NCBI GenBank assembly: GCA_037718865.1
Contig: JBBJMP010000009.1
Coordinates: 124,001 to 188,000, forward strand
Direction: 5' to 3'
DNA: 64,000 bases
DNA from: JADCRZ01 sp037718865
GTDB taxonomy: Bacteria; Bacteroidota; Bacteroidia; Chitinophagales; Chitinophagaceae
In this document: positions 45,986 to 54,276 of the stretch, one piece after another
How the letters are laid out: each line of letters opens with the position of its first letter
Numbering within the stretch: the stretch's first letter is position 1
Translations under genes and position numbers: made by a program
Notes under the pieces: generated by a model
Told to the model about the DNA's origin: nothing
The model's input: only the letters and a program-made list of their open reading frames with translations
The model's database searches: none

Positions 45986-46180
45986 GCACAACGAGTACGG
46001 CTTGCAGCATGTGGGGAAATAGCATTCGGTCTGCCCATAGCTGAAGCCAAATTTATAATTTAATGTTCATTGTTTACTCTACTGCTAAACTGATAACGTC
46101 TTGCCCGGACTACAGTAGAATTACAATTACAGCCGATTGTTTTTACGTCCTGCCCCACTTGCTGTAACCCGAATGTTGGC
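45986..46180. repeat. Site B: attC-like intercassette inverted repeat
   Basis: Outer arms: acggcttgcagcatgtgggg on the left and ccccacttgctgtaacccg on the right pair almost fully. On the minus strand (gene direction) the site runs from GCCAAC to CGTTGTGCG. Internal GTC-GCCC motifs lie near 46040, 46117 and 46145. It separates the TPR gene from the next cassette gene. Confidence 0.8.
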
Positions 46181-46292
46181 AGCAGCTGTTCCGGTGTAGC
46201 CAGTAACAAAATGTTCCCGCAGTAAAACATTTTATTTAGTACGTATGTGTAACTAACTAAATTTATAATAATTTCATAGAGGCCGAATTCGA

Positions 46293-46697
46293 TTAGTCGT
46301 GAATGATCAGCTCGCCGGTTTTATTAGTTAATTTCTTTAATGCCTTTTTTAAATTATCAAACTCTTTTTCGTTCGATTTAATACTAATTTCAAACAATTC
46401 ATTATCGAAAGCCATTAAGAATTTGCTCCGATATAAGTCAATTCTATAATCTTTTAATCTACTTGATATGTCCTGGTTACTCGTTTCTATGTAGTAATAA
46501 TCTTCCTCGAACTCGTCTTCTGGATAAGTCCTTTGAAGCAGAACATACTGTCCAATAGATGCTAATACCTCATCAATTGACATCTTTAACGTCATCTTTG
46601 ATTTCGACGGATCATTATCATCCGGCTTTTCCGAAAGGGAAACAGTACAACCAAATTCTCCGTCATCAATTGATATTTTTTTACAATCAAATTTCAT
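46293..46697 (-). CDS. Small acidic protein of unknown function (cassette gene 2)
   Basis: 134-residue cytoplasmic protein with start at 46697 (MKFDCKKISIDDGEFGCTVS). The in-frame extension to 46823 lies in site C and is rejected. It is rich in Asp, Glu and Lys (ERTYPEDEFEEDYYYIETSNQD-type stretch), with alternating beta-strand-like and helical segments and no signal peptide or known motif. Immunity-protein-like folds often look like this, but nothing specific supports that. It is the sole gene between sites B and C. Confidence 0.7.
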   Translation of the reverse strand: MKFDCKKISIDDGEFGCTVSLSEKPDDNDPSKSKMTLKMSIDEVLASIGQYVLLQRTYPEDEFEEDYYYIETSNQDISSRLKDYRIDLYRSKFLMAFDNELFEISIKSNEKEFDNLKKALKKLTNKTGELIIHD

Positions 46698-46730
46698 TTT
46701 TAAGGTTATTGTCGCAATTACAGTTGCTGC

Positions 46731-46915
46731 CAACGTTTTGCATTGCCGAAGGGCAGGGAACCGATGCTGGTCCAGCCCGGAACTAAAGACAAATTGAAAA
46801 TATGAAGCACAAGTTAAAAACAAACGCTAAATTGAAACCGTCCTGCCCGGACCAAAGCTGATAGCGAACTGCAGCCGATGTTTCAATGTCCAGCCCTGAC
46901 TTTTGGCAATGCATT
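46731..46915. repeat. Site C: attC-like inverted repeat interrupted by a group II intron
   Basis: The left arm (caacgttttgcattgccga, 46731-46749, followed by agggcaggg) pairs with the right arm (cagccctgacttttggcaatgca, 46891-46913). Internal GTC-nn-GCCCGGA motifs occur at about 46770 and 46840. The right boundary is missing because the group II intron starts there. In gene direction the intact end reads CGTTGGC. Confidence 0.75.
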
Positions 46916-47446
46916 GTGTGTGTCCAGCGAAGCTGTTTTTGAGATGAGGGAAGGCCCCTCGGTGGGAGAAGCGGAGCAACCTTCACCATCAAACCGGTTG
47001 TATGCTGCATTGCTTTAAGAAGCAGGGTGGTGAACGATACAACAGGTGTGTCTGTAAGAGCCGAACGTACAGTGAAGTAGCTGTGAGGTCTCGATAATTG
47101 CTAAGTGATGCAAAAAGAAACGATGCACATGATTGTTTCGACGGGGTTAACATTCGTTATAAGTTGCCAGAAGTGTTAACTGCATCCGGGATAAAGCTAC
47201 CGGGACTTACAGACAGGCTCAGGAACGGAACTGGAGAACCTGGGATTAGTTGAATATGTCTTAATAGGTAAACACGTCTGCAGGTTCGCCAGGACGTACG
47301 AAAGGGCATAGAGTATAAGGCAACAAACGGAGCACCCGTAAGTTGTAATAGTGCTTCATAAACTATCTCAGGGGCGGATGTATCCGTAGTAGCGATGAAG
47401 CGTATGAAAATATGCAGAGCAAAGGGGTACACAAGAGAACAAAAAT

Positions 47447-48715
47447 TTGAATAACACAAAACAAGCGAAAGCGATGATTGAACTGTTTTCAAAACAAGGA
47501 GTAAGCGTACCCATCAGTACCTCAATGGTATGGGAGGCGTACAGCCGGGTAAAGCAAGGAGGAGAGGCAGCCGGAATAGATGGCATGACGTGGGAGTATT
47601 TACATGCTCACCGTAGCCAGCTATTATACCAGTTGTGGGTACGCCTTGCATCAGGCAGTTATTTTCCAAAAGCGATTAAAGCAGTAAGCATCCCCAAAAA
47701 GGATGGCAGCCTGCGCAAGTTGGGATTGCCTACCGTGTTAGACAGAATAGCCCAGCAGGTAGTACGGCAGTGTCTGGAGGCATACGTGGAGCCTCATTTT
47801 CATCAAAACTCATATGGGTACAGACCCGGCAAAAGTATGCACCATGCCATTACCAGGGCAGCGCATAACAGCCAGCAGTATCCATATGTGATCACCCTTG
47901 ACATCAAAAGTTATTTTGATACCATACCGCATGATTTATTGTTAAAGGCTGTCTCATTCTACTGTAAAGAGAAATGGGTGGCCATGTACGTTATGAGGTG
48001 GTTAAAAGCAAGTGTGGTAAATGAAGATGGGAGTGTCACACAACCGCAAACAGGCACGCCACAAGGTGGTGTGATCAGTCCGTTGTTAGCCAATCTTTAC
48101 CTGCATGTGGTGTTTGATGGCTGGATGCTGAAAAACTATCCGGGCATCCGTTTTGAACGCTACGCAGATGATATCATCATCCATGCCAGGCGCAAACAAA
48201 TAGCTGAAAGCATTTTAGGCAAGTTATCAAAACGGTTCACGGACTGTGGCTTGACGATTCATCCCACTAAAACCAAAATTGTGTGTCTGGACCGAAGCCA
48301 ATCCAACCCAAGAGAAGGGGAAACCCACACGTATGAAATGGGTGGTTTTGAATTTAAACCACAATGGGTGAAAGTGCGGGGTGAGCGCAAGTTGCTTATC
48401 CTTCCATCGCCATCAAGGCAGTCGAAGAAGGCAATAATGGATAAAGTACGCAGCCTTAAATTACATACCCGGACAGGCAGCATTTATGTAGTAGCTAACT
48501 TGCTAAACCCTTTGGTAAGGGGCTGGCAAAACTATTACTGTGCCTTAATTAAACGGGATTTAAACTGCATCTGGCGCTTTGTAAACAGACGACTGGAAAA
48601 GTGGTGCAAATGGAACAAGCGGATGAACCTGTACAAAAGCCGTAAGTGGCTAAACACCTTGTACAAGATGCAGCCCAGCCTGTTTGCCCATTGGAGTGTA
48701 TGCCCAGCTTACTAA
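47447..48715 (+). CDS. ltrA: Group II intron reverse transcriptase/maturase
   Basis: 422-residue protein that splices its own intron and copies it during retrohoming. RT motifs are in order: SIPKKDGSLRKLGLPTVLDRIAQQVV, NSYGYRPGKSMHHAI, YVITLDIKSYFDTIPHDLL, GTPQGGVISPLLANLYLH, and the catalytic RFERYADDIIIHA (YADD). A maturase (X) domain occupies the C-terminus (LVRGWQNYYCAL, LEKWCKWNKR). No HNH endonuclease follows, as in class C-like introns. It is encoded on the plus strand inside intron domain IV. Confidence 0.95.
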   Translation: MNNTKQAKAMIELFSKQGVSVPISTSMVWEAYSRVKQGGEAAGIDGMTWEYLHAHRSQLLYQLWVRLASGSYFPKAIKAVSIPKKDGSLRKLGLPTVLDRIAQQVVRQCLEAYVEPHFHQNSYGYRPGKSMHHAITRAAHNSQQYPYVITLDIKSYFDTIPHDLLLKAVSFYCKEKWVAMYVMRWLKASVVNEDGSVTQPQTGTPQGGVISPLLANLYLHVVFDGWMLKNYPGIRFERYADDIIIHARRKQIAESILGKLSKRFTDCGLTIHPTKTKIVCLDRSQSNPREGETHTYEMGGFEFKPQWVKVRGERKLLILPSPSRQSKKAIMDKVRSLKLHTRTGSIYVVANLLNPLVRGWQNYYCALIKRDLNCIWRFVNRRLEKWCKWNKRMNLYKSRKWLNTLYKMQPSLFAHWSVCPAY

Positions 48716-48734
48716 TTGAAAACGTTTTCTTGAA

Positions 48735-48807
48735 GAGCCGTATGAATCAAGAGGTTCACGTACGGTTCTGTGAGGAGCAGGGGGTGAAATTCCCCTTGCT
48801 TACTCGA
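48735..48807 (+). ncRNA. Group II intron domains V and VI
   Basis: Domain V is a 34-nt hairpin: GAGCCGTATGAATC, loop AAGA, GGTTCACGTACGGTTC. It has the catalytic AGC triad and the CG bulge. Domain VI follows as a GGAGCAGGGG/CCCCTTGCTTACTC hairpin with an unpaired A as plausible branch point. Confidence 0.88.
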
Positions 48808-48822
48808 CTACCTGCTGGGCTG

Positions 48823-49164
48823 TCAGGGTGTCTTTTTAAATTTTACCTCAATAGTTGCTTCCGCTCCTGCTGAAACAAGTCCAATATTTCCTTCGGCAGA
48901 AATAGCTAAACTCAATGAGAACTCGTCAATTTTATATTTACTTGCCGAAGTTTCAATTCTGTCAAAAGTTGAATTGAAAACGTTCAAAATATTTAAAATT
49001 TGTTCTTCAATAGTTTCGGCACCGACTTCAATTGCTTCCCCAACTTTCTTTATTGCATTACTTGCTAAACTTTGTTCCTCACCACCACCACGAATTGGGT
49101 TTATTTGTGATGTACTTGAATTAGTGATAATTTTTATCTTGTTCATATTGTTATTTTTAAACAT
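48823..49164 (-). CDS. Trypco1/CU044_2847-like partner of the trypsin-like protease (cassette gene 3b)
   Basis: 113 residues (107 if started at the second Met, 49146). The pattern SINPIRGGGEEQSLASNAIKKVGEAIEVGAETIEEQILNILN, then EFSLSLAISAEGNIGLVSAGAEATIEVKFKK, resembles the trypsin-co-occurring domain family, whose members are encoded beside trypsin-like peptidases in prokaryotic conflict systems. Its ATG overlaps the stop region of the upstream protease gene (ATGTTTAA), a sign of translational coupling. The stop codon lies only about 10 bp from the group II intron. The family call is moderate; the genetic pairing is clear. Confidence 0.65.
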   Translation of the reverse strand: MFKNNNMNKIKIITNSSTSQINPIRGGGEEQSLASNAIKKVGEAIEVGAETIEEQILNILNVFNSTFDRIETSASKYKIDEFSLSLAISAEGNIGLVSAGAEATIEVKFKKTP

Positions 49165-50134
49165 AAATATCTAACTCAAAAGCATTTGTTACCTGTCGCA
49201 TTGATTGAAGAATTCCTTCGTCAGGATTAATTTTCAAACAACCAATGTATAGCCCTACTGCTTCATCAGTATTTCGATTATTTTTAATCGCCAAAGAACC
49301 ACTATCTCCTTGAACACCTGTAGTGTCAATAAAAATTCTATGTCCAAAAAGAGAACTATATGAAGATGGGTGTTCGAATATGCGTAAGACGGTGGCGCTG
49401 AAATTATTTGACGAAGTCTTAACTGTAATATTGTCTCCAGGTGCAATAGAACTTGCTAAACTAATTGGGTTTAAGTTGCTTGGTAAATTTGGATAGTCAA
49501 TAATAGCTGCGTCAATATTTGAACTATACTGGTCAATCTCCACAATTGAACTTTGTGTGCCGTCTGATAAAAATACACTTGTCCCCAATTGATAGATTGG
49601 TCCAAAAGCATGTCTAACTGAAAGAATGCCCGAACTCCAAGGGTTGTTGTAATAAAATTTTTTTCCAATTTTTGGCTTTACAAAGCAACTACTAACTGCA
49701 AATGACGGTGTAGTTATATTTGGTACATTGTGGTATTCAATTTTCCTAGGCTCTAATATGAATGGATTTATTCCTCGACCACCAAATTCGCCAAAAGGAT
49801 AGCTTGTTTCATCATAGTAGTCTACATCAACTCCGATTATAAGTCCAAAAGCATAGTCTTCATATCTTGAAAAATCTTTTTCTTGTCTCCTCCTTTTTGA
49901 ATAGTTTGGAATAAACCCTGCTGAAATATCAACAACTCTAAACCTTTCAAAGTAATGTGTTGAAAGATAATTTTTGTCTTCTAGTCTATCCAAAAAATTA
50001 GAAATTAGTTCCGTTGCAAATAAATATGCTCTTCGTTGCCGGCCTTCCATATTTGACTTTTCAGCAACTCGTAAAGCCCAATCAGGAGCTTCTATTTTTT
50101 CGGGAATCAAATCCCAAGCTAATTCAGGTATCAT
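49157..50134 (-). CDS. Trypsin-like serine peptidase, cytoplasmic (cassette gene 3a)
   Basis: 325 residues, no signal peptide. A chymotrypsin-fold triad is visible in the C-terminal half: His in GILSVRHAFG (~174), Asp in SNIDAAIIDYP (~213) and Ser in TGVQGDSGSLAI (~285). The N-terminal ~130 residues (MIPELAWDLIPEKIEAPDW, then a charged helical part) have no clear family. Cytoplasmic trypsin-like domains paired with Trypco proteins are typical effectors of proposed prokaryotic conflict or defence systems; this packet has no sensor NTPase. It is bounded by site D on its 5' side. Confidence 0.8.
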   Translation of the reverse strand: MIPELAWDLIPEKIEAPDWALRVAEKSNMEGRQRRAYLFATELISNFLDRLEDKNYLSTHYFERFRVVDISAGFIPNYSKRRRQEKDFSRYEDYAFGLIIGVDVDYYDETSYPFGEFGGRGINPFILEPRKIEYHNVPNITTPSFAVSSCFVKPKIGKKFYYNNPWSSGILSVRHAFGPIYQLGTSVFLSDGTQSSIVEIDQYSSNIDAAIIDYPNLPSNLNPISLASSIAPGDNITVKTSSNNFSATVLRIFEHPSSYSSLFGHRIFIDTTGVQGDSGSLAIKNNRNTDEAVGLYIGCLKINPDEGILQSMRQVTNAFELDIYV

Positions 50135-50169
50135 TTTTTATTATTGTAGAGTGTCAATTAGCCTTGCAG

Positions 50170-50370
50170 GTAACGGAGCGAGTATTTGCGATGGCAGGGC
50201 ATTTATTAACGTCCCGCCCGAACCGAAGTTAAATTGAAAAACTGATGCAAAAAGAAATTATTCATAGCTTAATTAATAACGTCAAGCCCGGTACTGCTGA
50301 TGATTAATGTTACTGCTGCCGATTGCTCTTCCGTCGCCCCTGCTATTGCAAATACTTTTGTTGTGCGTTC
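50170..50370. repeat. Site D: attC-like intercassette inverted repeat
   Basis: This is the best-preserved example. The left arm agtatttgcgatggcaggg (50181-50199) pairs with the right arm cccctgctattgcaaatact (50337-50356). The site runs in gene direction from GCACAAC to CGTTACC. Internal gtcccgcccgaac (~50211) and gtcaagcccgg (~50291) motifs are present. Confidence 0.85.
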
Positions 50371-50394
50371 GTGCTTCTATACGAATTGAAATTT

Positions 50395-51816
50395 CTATAG
50401 TTTCTTAATTTCTTTCTTTAATCCATTTCCAATGTAATAGGCTTTGACCACTTTACCATCTTTATCTGTTACGAATTCTAATTGCTCATCGGCATTATCT
50501 GATACATAAAAAAACTTGGTAGGCGATTCTGCTTTCAACTCCGTATCGGGCACTCCTGCCCTATGCCTATAAAGTTTCCCATCTCTTTTTACCAATTCAA
50601 TTATCAGCGGCATGCTATACTTTCCAACATATCTATCCAGTAAAGATGTATCTATGGAAACTTCTTTATGAACATATAGAGGAACTACTTCCCTGTTGTA
50701 TAAAATATAAGACAGGGCGCCGCTGATACGCTGGCTAAGACCTTCCTTTGCTTTATTTGAAACTACTATAATAGTTATGTCATTCCCGGTATAACGTATT
50801 AAAGAAGTACTAAAGCCTAAACTAAAGTTTCCCAATTCTTGGCTCATCACATAATTGCCTAATTCGTTTTTGCCAACCATAGTGCCATAGCCGTAAAATA
50901 TTTGGGAAGCGGTATCAATTAAAACGTGAGGAGCAAACATTTCTTTTTGTGTCTTCGCATTAAGCAGTGTATTATTCTTTAAAGCCCTGTCCCATAAAAG
51001 CAGGTCACCTGTTGTACTGATGATATTTGCTATCCCTGCAACGCTGTCGGTAATAGAAATAATATTAGGGAAAAAAGCAGAAAACTCTGGTGATAAGCTG
51101 TCTGCTGGTAAGTATTTTTTTGCTATTTCATCGTAGGCAATTGCTTGTGCATACTCCGCATTGGCTGTTTTATGCGCATGTGCCCCTAATAACACAGTTG
51201 TATGTTTAAGTTGCAAAGGATTAAAAATATTTTGCTGTAAAAAATCTCTATAACTAAGACCCGTTATTTTTTCAATCACCGAGGCGAGTAATGCAAAGCC
51301 AGTGCCCGTGCGTTCATACTTTTGTCCGGGCTGAAAATGCAAGGGTACATTTACCAATGATAAATAGTGTATCATATCAGAATTGGAAGCAAGTCTTTTC
51401 TCCGTCCACCTGTCCTTCATTACTTCTTCATAAAATTCAGGTAAACCAGATGTACTCGTAAGCAAATGCCAGATGGTAATGGTTTTATATGGAAATTCTG
51501 GAAAAAATGTGGTGATATTGTCAGTGAATTTCAGCTTGTTTCGCTCTATTAACAACATTATGGCTGCGGATGTGAACTGCTCGGTTACACCACCTATCTC
51601 AAACATCGAATTCTTGTCTAAGGGGAATTTTGTTTGAAAATCCTTATAACCAAAAGACTTCTGATAAATGACGTTGCCAGTTTTGGCAATAAGTACATTG
51701 CCGTAAAAATTATTTATTTCAACTGATGACTGCATGTAGTTATCCAATAATGCAGAATAATCTTTTTGAGCCTGCAAAGACAAGGGAAGAATGAGAAGAA
51801 AGAATATTTTTTTCAT
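50395..51816 (-). CDS. Beta-lactamase/esterase-fold protein lacking catalytic residues (cassette gene 4)
   Basis: 473-residue exported protein (signal MKKIFFLLILPLSLQAQ) of the class C beta-lactamase/DD-peptidase fold (ITIWHLLTSTSGLPEFYEE and SGLSYRDFLQQNIFNPLQLKHT match family landmarks). The nucleophile motif SxxK, normally IGSVTKQFT, reads IGGVTEQFT, so both Ser and Lys are replaced. The YxN motif reads YERTG. Hydrolysis by the usual mechanism is therefore unlikely; binding or regulation is more plausible. A C-terminal ~100-residue domain follows. Flanked by sites D and E. Confidence 0.85.
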   Translation of the reverse strand: MKKIFFLLILPLSLQAQKDYSALLDNYMQSSVEINNFYGNVLIAKTGNVIYQKSFGYKDFQTKFPLDKNSMFEIGGVTEQFTSAAIMLLIERNKLKFTDNITTFFPEFPYKTITIWHLLTSTSGLPEFYEEVMKDRWTEKRLASNSDMIHYLSLVNVPLHFQPGQKYERTGTGFALLASVIEKITGLSYRDFLQQNIFNPLQLKHTTVLLGAHAHKTANAEYAQAIAYDEIAKKYLPADSLSPEFSAFFPNIISITDSVAGIANIISTTGDLLLWDRALKNNTLLNAKTQKEMFAPHVLIDTASQIFYGYGTMVGKNELGNYVMSQELGNFSLGFSTSLIRYTGNDITIIVVSNKAKEGLSQRISGALSYILYNREVVPLYVHKEVSIDTSLLDRYVGKYSMPLIIELVKRDGKLYRHRAGVPDTELKAESPTKFFYVSDNADEQLEFVTDKDGKVVKAYYIGNGLKKEIKKL

Positions 51817-51888
51817 GATTGTAGTTTTGAAAATGAAGTCCTGTCAATACAAGAAAATTAATTTTTTCAAAGAAACTTGCGTCTGTTT

Positions 51889-52090
51889 GTCGCATGACGC
51901 ACAACGGTCTGCATTTGCGAAGGTTTGGAATTTGACGCTGGTCTTACCCGGAACCGAAGTAAAATTGAAAATCAAAAGTTCAAGTTCAGAAATAATGTGC
52001 CACAAAGATCGTCAAGCCCGAACAAATGATAGTGAGCGATAAAATGTCCATTGCTCCAACGTCCTGCCAAACTTTTGCAAATGCAATGTT
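51889..52090. repeat. Site E: attC-like inverted repeat with an element inserted at its end box
   Basis: Left arm ctgcatttgcgaaggtttgg pairs with right arm ccaaacttttgcaaatgcaa. In gene direction it reads from GAACATTGC to CGTTGTGCGTC. Internal motifs ttacccggaacc (~51944) and gtcaagcccgaac (~52011) are present. The IS91-type composite element begins right after aatgtt at 52090. Confidence 0.8.
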
Positions 52091-52161
52091 CAAGCAACAC
52101 CTTCGGTGAGAACCTTCCAATAAGATTCTGCCACCTTTGCCTTTCATCAAAAACATTAAAA

Positions 52162-53064
52162 ATGAAAGGTAATGAGATTTCAGCAAAGGAACTTCGGGCA
52201 GATGCTGTAGCGTGGCTGGCCAAACTGCACCAAACCATGCAAATAAAGTCGTATGGTAAGGGAAGCGTACGCAATTACTGTCAGGAGATGACGCTTCTCT
52301 TTAAGTACTACAACCATAAAGCAGTTGCAGACATTCAGCAGTCAGATATAGAACAGTATATGCAGTACATAAAAGAAGTGCATAAAGTAGGCCGTGCAAA
52401 ATGCCGCAGCGTGGCACAAGCCTGCAGCTTTTTCTTTAAACGTATCCTGCCAGCGCCTTACATTGTGCCCTCTAACCTCTATCCTAAAAAGCAGTTTATC
52501 CTACCCAACATTATGACGGAAGAGGAGATAGTTCATCTCTTTGCAGCGCCACTAAGTGTAAAAGAGTATTGTGTAATCGGTTTACTCTATGGTTGCGGCC
52601 TGCGCATAAGCGAAGTATGCCTGCTGCGCTTACAAGACATAGAGAGCGCTAATCAACGGCTAAAAGTTTTTCAGGGAAAGGGAGCCAAAGACCGCTACAC
52701 CCTGCTGCCTGTAAAGTTGCTGGAGCAATTGCGCCTGCTGTACGTGCAGGAAGGGCGGCCGAAGCAATATTTATTTACCAGCAAGCAAACCAAAAGAGCC
52801 ATGCATGTGCGCAGTTTGCAATTGGTGGTAAACAGCGCTATGGACAAAGCAGGATTTAAAACAAAGCCCTTTACAGCCCACACGCTGCGGCACAGCTTTG
52901 CCACGCACATGCTTAATTGTGGCAACAATATCCACGTGATAAAAACCTTGCTGGGCCACAGCAAGATCGAAACTACCATGGTGTACTTGCATTTGCAAAA
53001 ACATACGCAGCTTGGCATTGTTTCTCCCTTAGATGCAGTAGTGTATGGAGCAGCCGCTAAATGA
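52162..53064 (+). CDS. Tyrosine recombinase associated with the IS91-type element
   Basis: 300 residues when started at 52162 (MKGNEISAKELRADAVAWL); the 37 residues before it lie in the junction region and are rejected. An N-terminal SAM-like core-binding domain (SYGKGSVRNYCQEMTLLFKYYN) precedes a catalytic domain with Arg in YGCGLRISEVCLLRL, HTLRHSFATHML (HxxR), LGHSKIETTMVYLHL (His and Tyr). The ending QLGIVSPLDAV recalls the G-VRSPLD tail of IntI and IS91-associated integrases. The IntI-specific extra helix region before HTLRH is not apparent, so it is probably an IS91 accessory recombinase, not the cassette integrase. Confidence 0.88.
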   Translation: MKGNEISAKELRADAVAWLAKLHQTMQIKSYGKGSVRNYCQEMTLLFKYYNHKAVADIQQSDIEQYMQYIKEVHKVGRAKCRSVAQACSFFFKRILPAPYIVPSNLYPKKQFILPNIMTEEEIVHLFAAPLSVKEYCVIGLLYGCGLRISEVCLLRLQDIESANQRLKVFQGKGAKDRYTLLPVKLLEQLRLLYVQEGRPKQYLFTSKQTKRAMHVRSLQLVVNSAMDKAGFKTKPFTAHTLRHSFATHMLNCGNNIHVIKTLLGHSKIETTMVYLHLQKHTQLGIVSPLDAVVYGAAAK

Positions 53065-54276
53065 GAGAAGGCAACTGCTGCAATCAAAAATATTTGCCCA
53101 CCCCATCACCACAAGTTTTAATAGTTACAGCCAGGCTGTATTAAGCAAACTAAGTCGCTGTCACACGGCTGCTATTGGTGTGCACCATTATCAATGCAGC
53201 AATGCAAGCTGCTCTCACTTGCATTACCAATACCATAGCTGTGGCAACAGGCATTGCCCCAGTTGTGGCGGTACAAGGCGTGCACAGTGGATAGAAGACA
53301 GAATGGGCGAGTTGCTCCCCACTACTTATTTTCACCTGGTATTTACCCTGCCACAGGAACTACGCAGGTTGTGCATGGGCAACAGGAAGCTGCTGTTTGG
53401 TTTACTCTTTGAAGCTGCACAGCATACCATTACCACACTGTCTAAAGACAAAAAATACCTAGGTGGTACACCGGGCATCGTAAGCATACTGCATACTCAT
53501 GGACAAGACCTCAGCTTTCACCCACACACGCATAACATAGTAAGCGGCGGAGGTATGGATGGCGCTGGTAAATGGATAAAAGAAAGGAGAGCCAATGGCC
53601 TTTTTTTGTTTCCCCGCAGAGCCATGGAAAAAATATACAAGGGCTATTTTTTAACTGCCCTAAGAAAGTATATAGCTAAGGGAAGTTTAAAATATACAGA
53701 CAGCCAGGCAGTGGAAAACATACTTGCCACTGTAGGTCAAAAGAAGTGGAATGTGTATGCCAAAGCGACCTTTGGCGGGCCGGCACAAATAATAGAATAT
53801 CTTGGCCGCTATACCCACAAGGTTGCCATTACCGCCCACAGGATATTGCAGATAGATAACAGCCACATCAGTTTTAGTTACAAAGATTATGCAGATGGCA
53901 ATAAGCAAAACGTAATGGTGCTTACCCATCCGGAATTTTTGCGTCGCTTTGAGCAGCACATCTTACCCAAAGGTTTTGTAAAGATCCGGCATGCAGGCTA
54001 CCTGCATGCTAAAAATAAAATGGAGCGTATAGCAGCAGTATGTGCCCAACTGCGCTTACCTGCACCTATGCCACGGATACACATACCGGCGGCATTACGA
54101 TTGCTGCTGCAAACCGGCAAAGACATCTCACGCTGCCCCGATGTGGGCAAGGGCATATGGAGTTAATAAAAACATTGATTTATCACAATGGCTGCCTGGT
54201 AGATGTGGCAGATCTGCGTAACAGGGGTTCTCCCAAAATAAAAAGAAAATATGCTACTGTTAATAAGACCACATAA
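53045..54276 (+). pseudogene. IS91-type HUH transposase with a C-terminal frameshift
   Basis: Rolling-circle transposase. An N-terminal zinc ribbon (HYQCSNASC... HSCGNRHCPSCGG) precedes the HUH motif (LSFHPHTHNIVSGGG) and a Tyr-containing segment YLGRYTHKVAITAHRI. The open frame stops at 54166 with CPDVGKGIWS. A one-base loss in the tgcccc run at 54134-54139 explains this: the +1 frame gives CPRCGQGHMELIKTLIYHNGCLVDVADLRNR, matching CPKCKEGKM of the sister copy. The start overlaps the recombinase stop by 20 bp. The catalytic core is intact, so partial function cannot be excluded. Confidence 0.87.

Larger units (their letters stand above)
46916..48812 (+). mobile_element. Group II intron inserted in the arm of site C
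   Basis: About 1.9 kb, in the orientation opposite to the cassette genes. The 5' end is placed at GTGTGTCC (GTGYG consensus), directly after the right arm of site C. About 530 nt of ribozyme sequence precede the reverse-transcriptase ORF. Domain V (48735-48768) and a domain VI-like hairpin (48772-48806) follow it. The intron probably ends around CTAC at 48809-48812. The ORF lacks an endonuclease domain. Boundaries are approximate because exon-binding sites were not verified. Confidence 0.85.

Noticed and set aside
45904..46050. N-terminal extension of the TPR protein
   Set aside because: It reads into site B, and a good signal peptide begins at 45903.
47447..48715. Reverse transcriptase as part of a diversity-generating retroelement or retron
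   Set aside because: It has the maturase domain and is followed by a clear group II domain V; no template/variable repeat pair or msr-msd-like structure is seen.
52051..52161. N-terminal extension of the tyrosine recombinase
   Set aside because: The extension is translated from the right arm of site E and the junction region; the start at 52162 gives the normal N-terminus.
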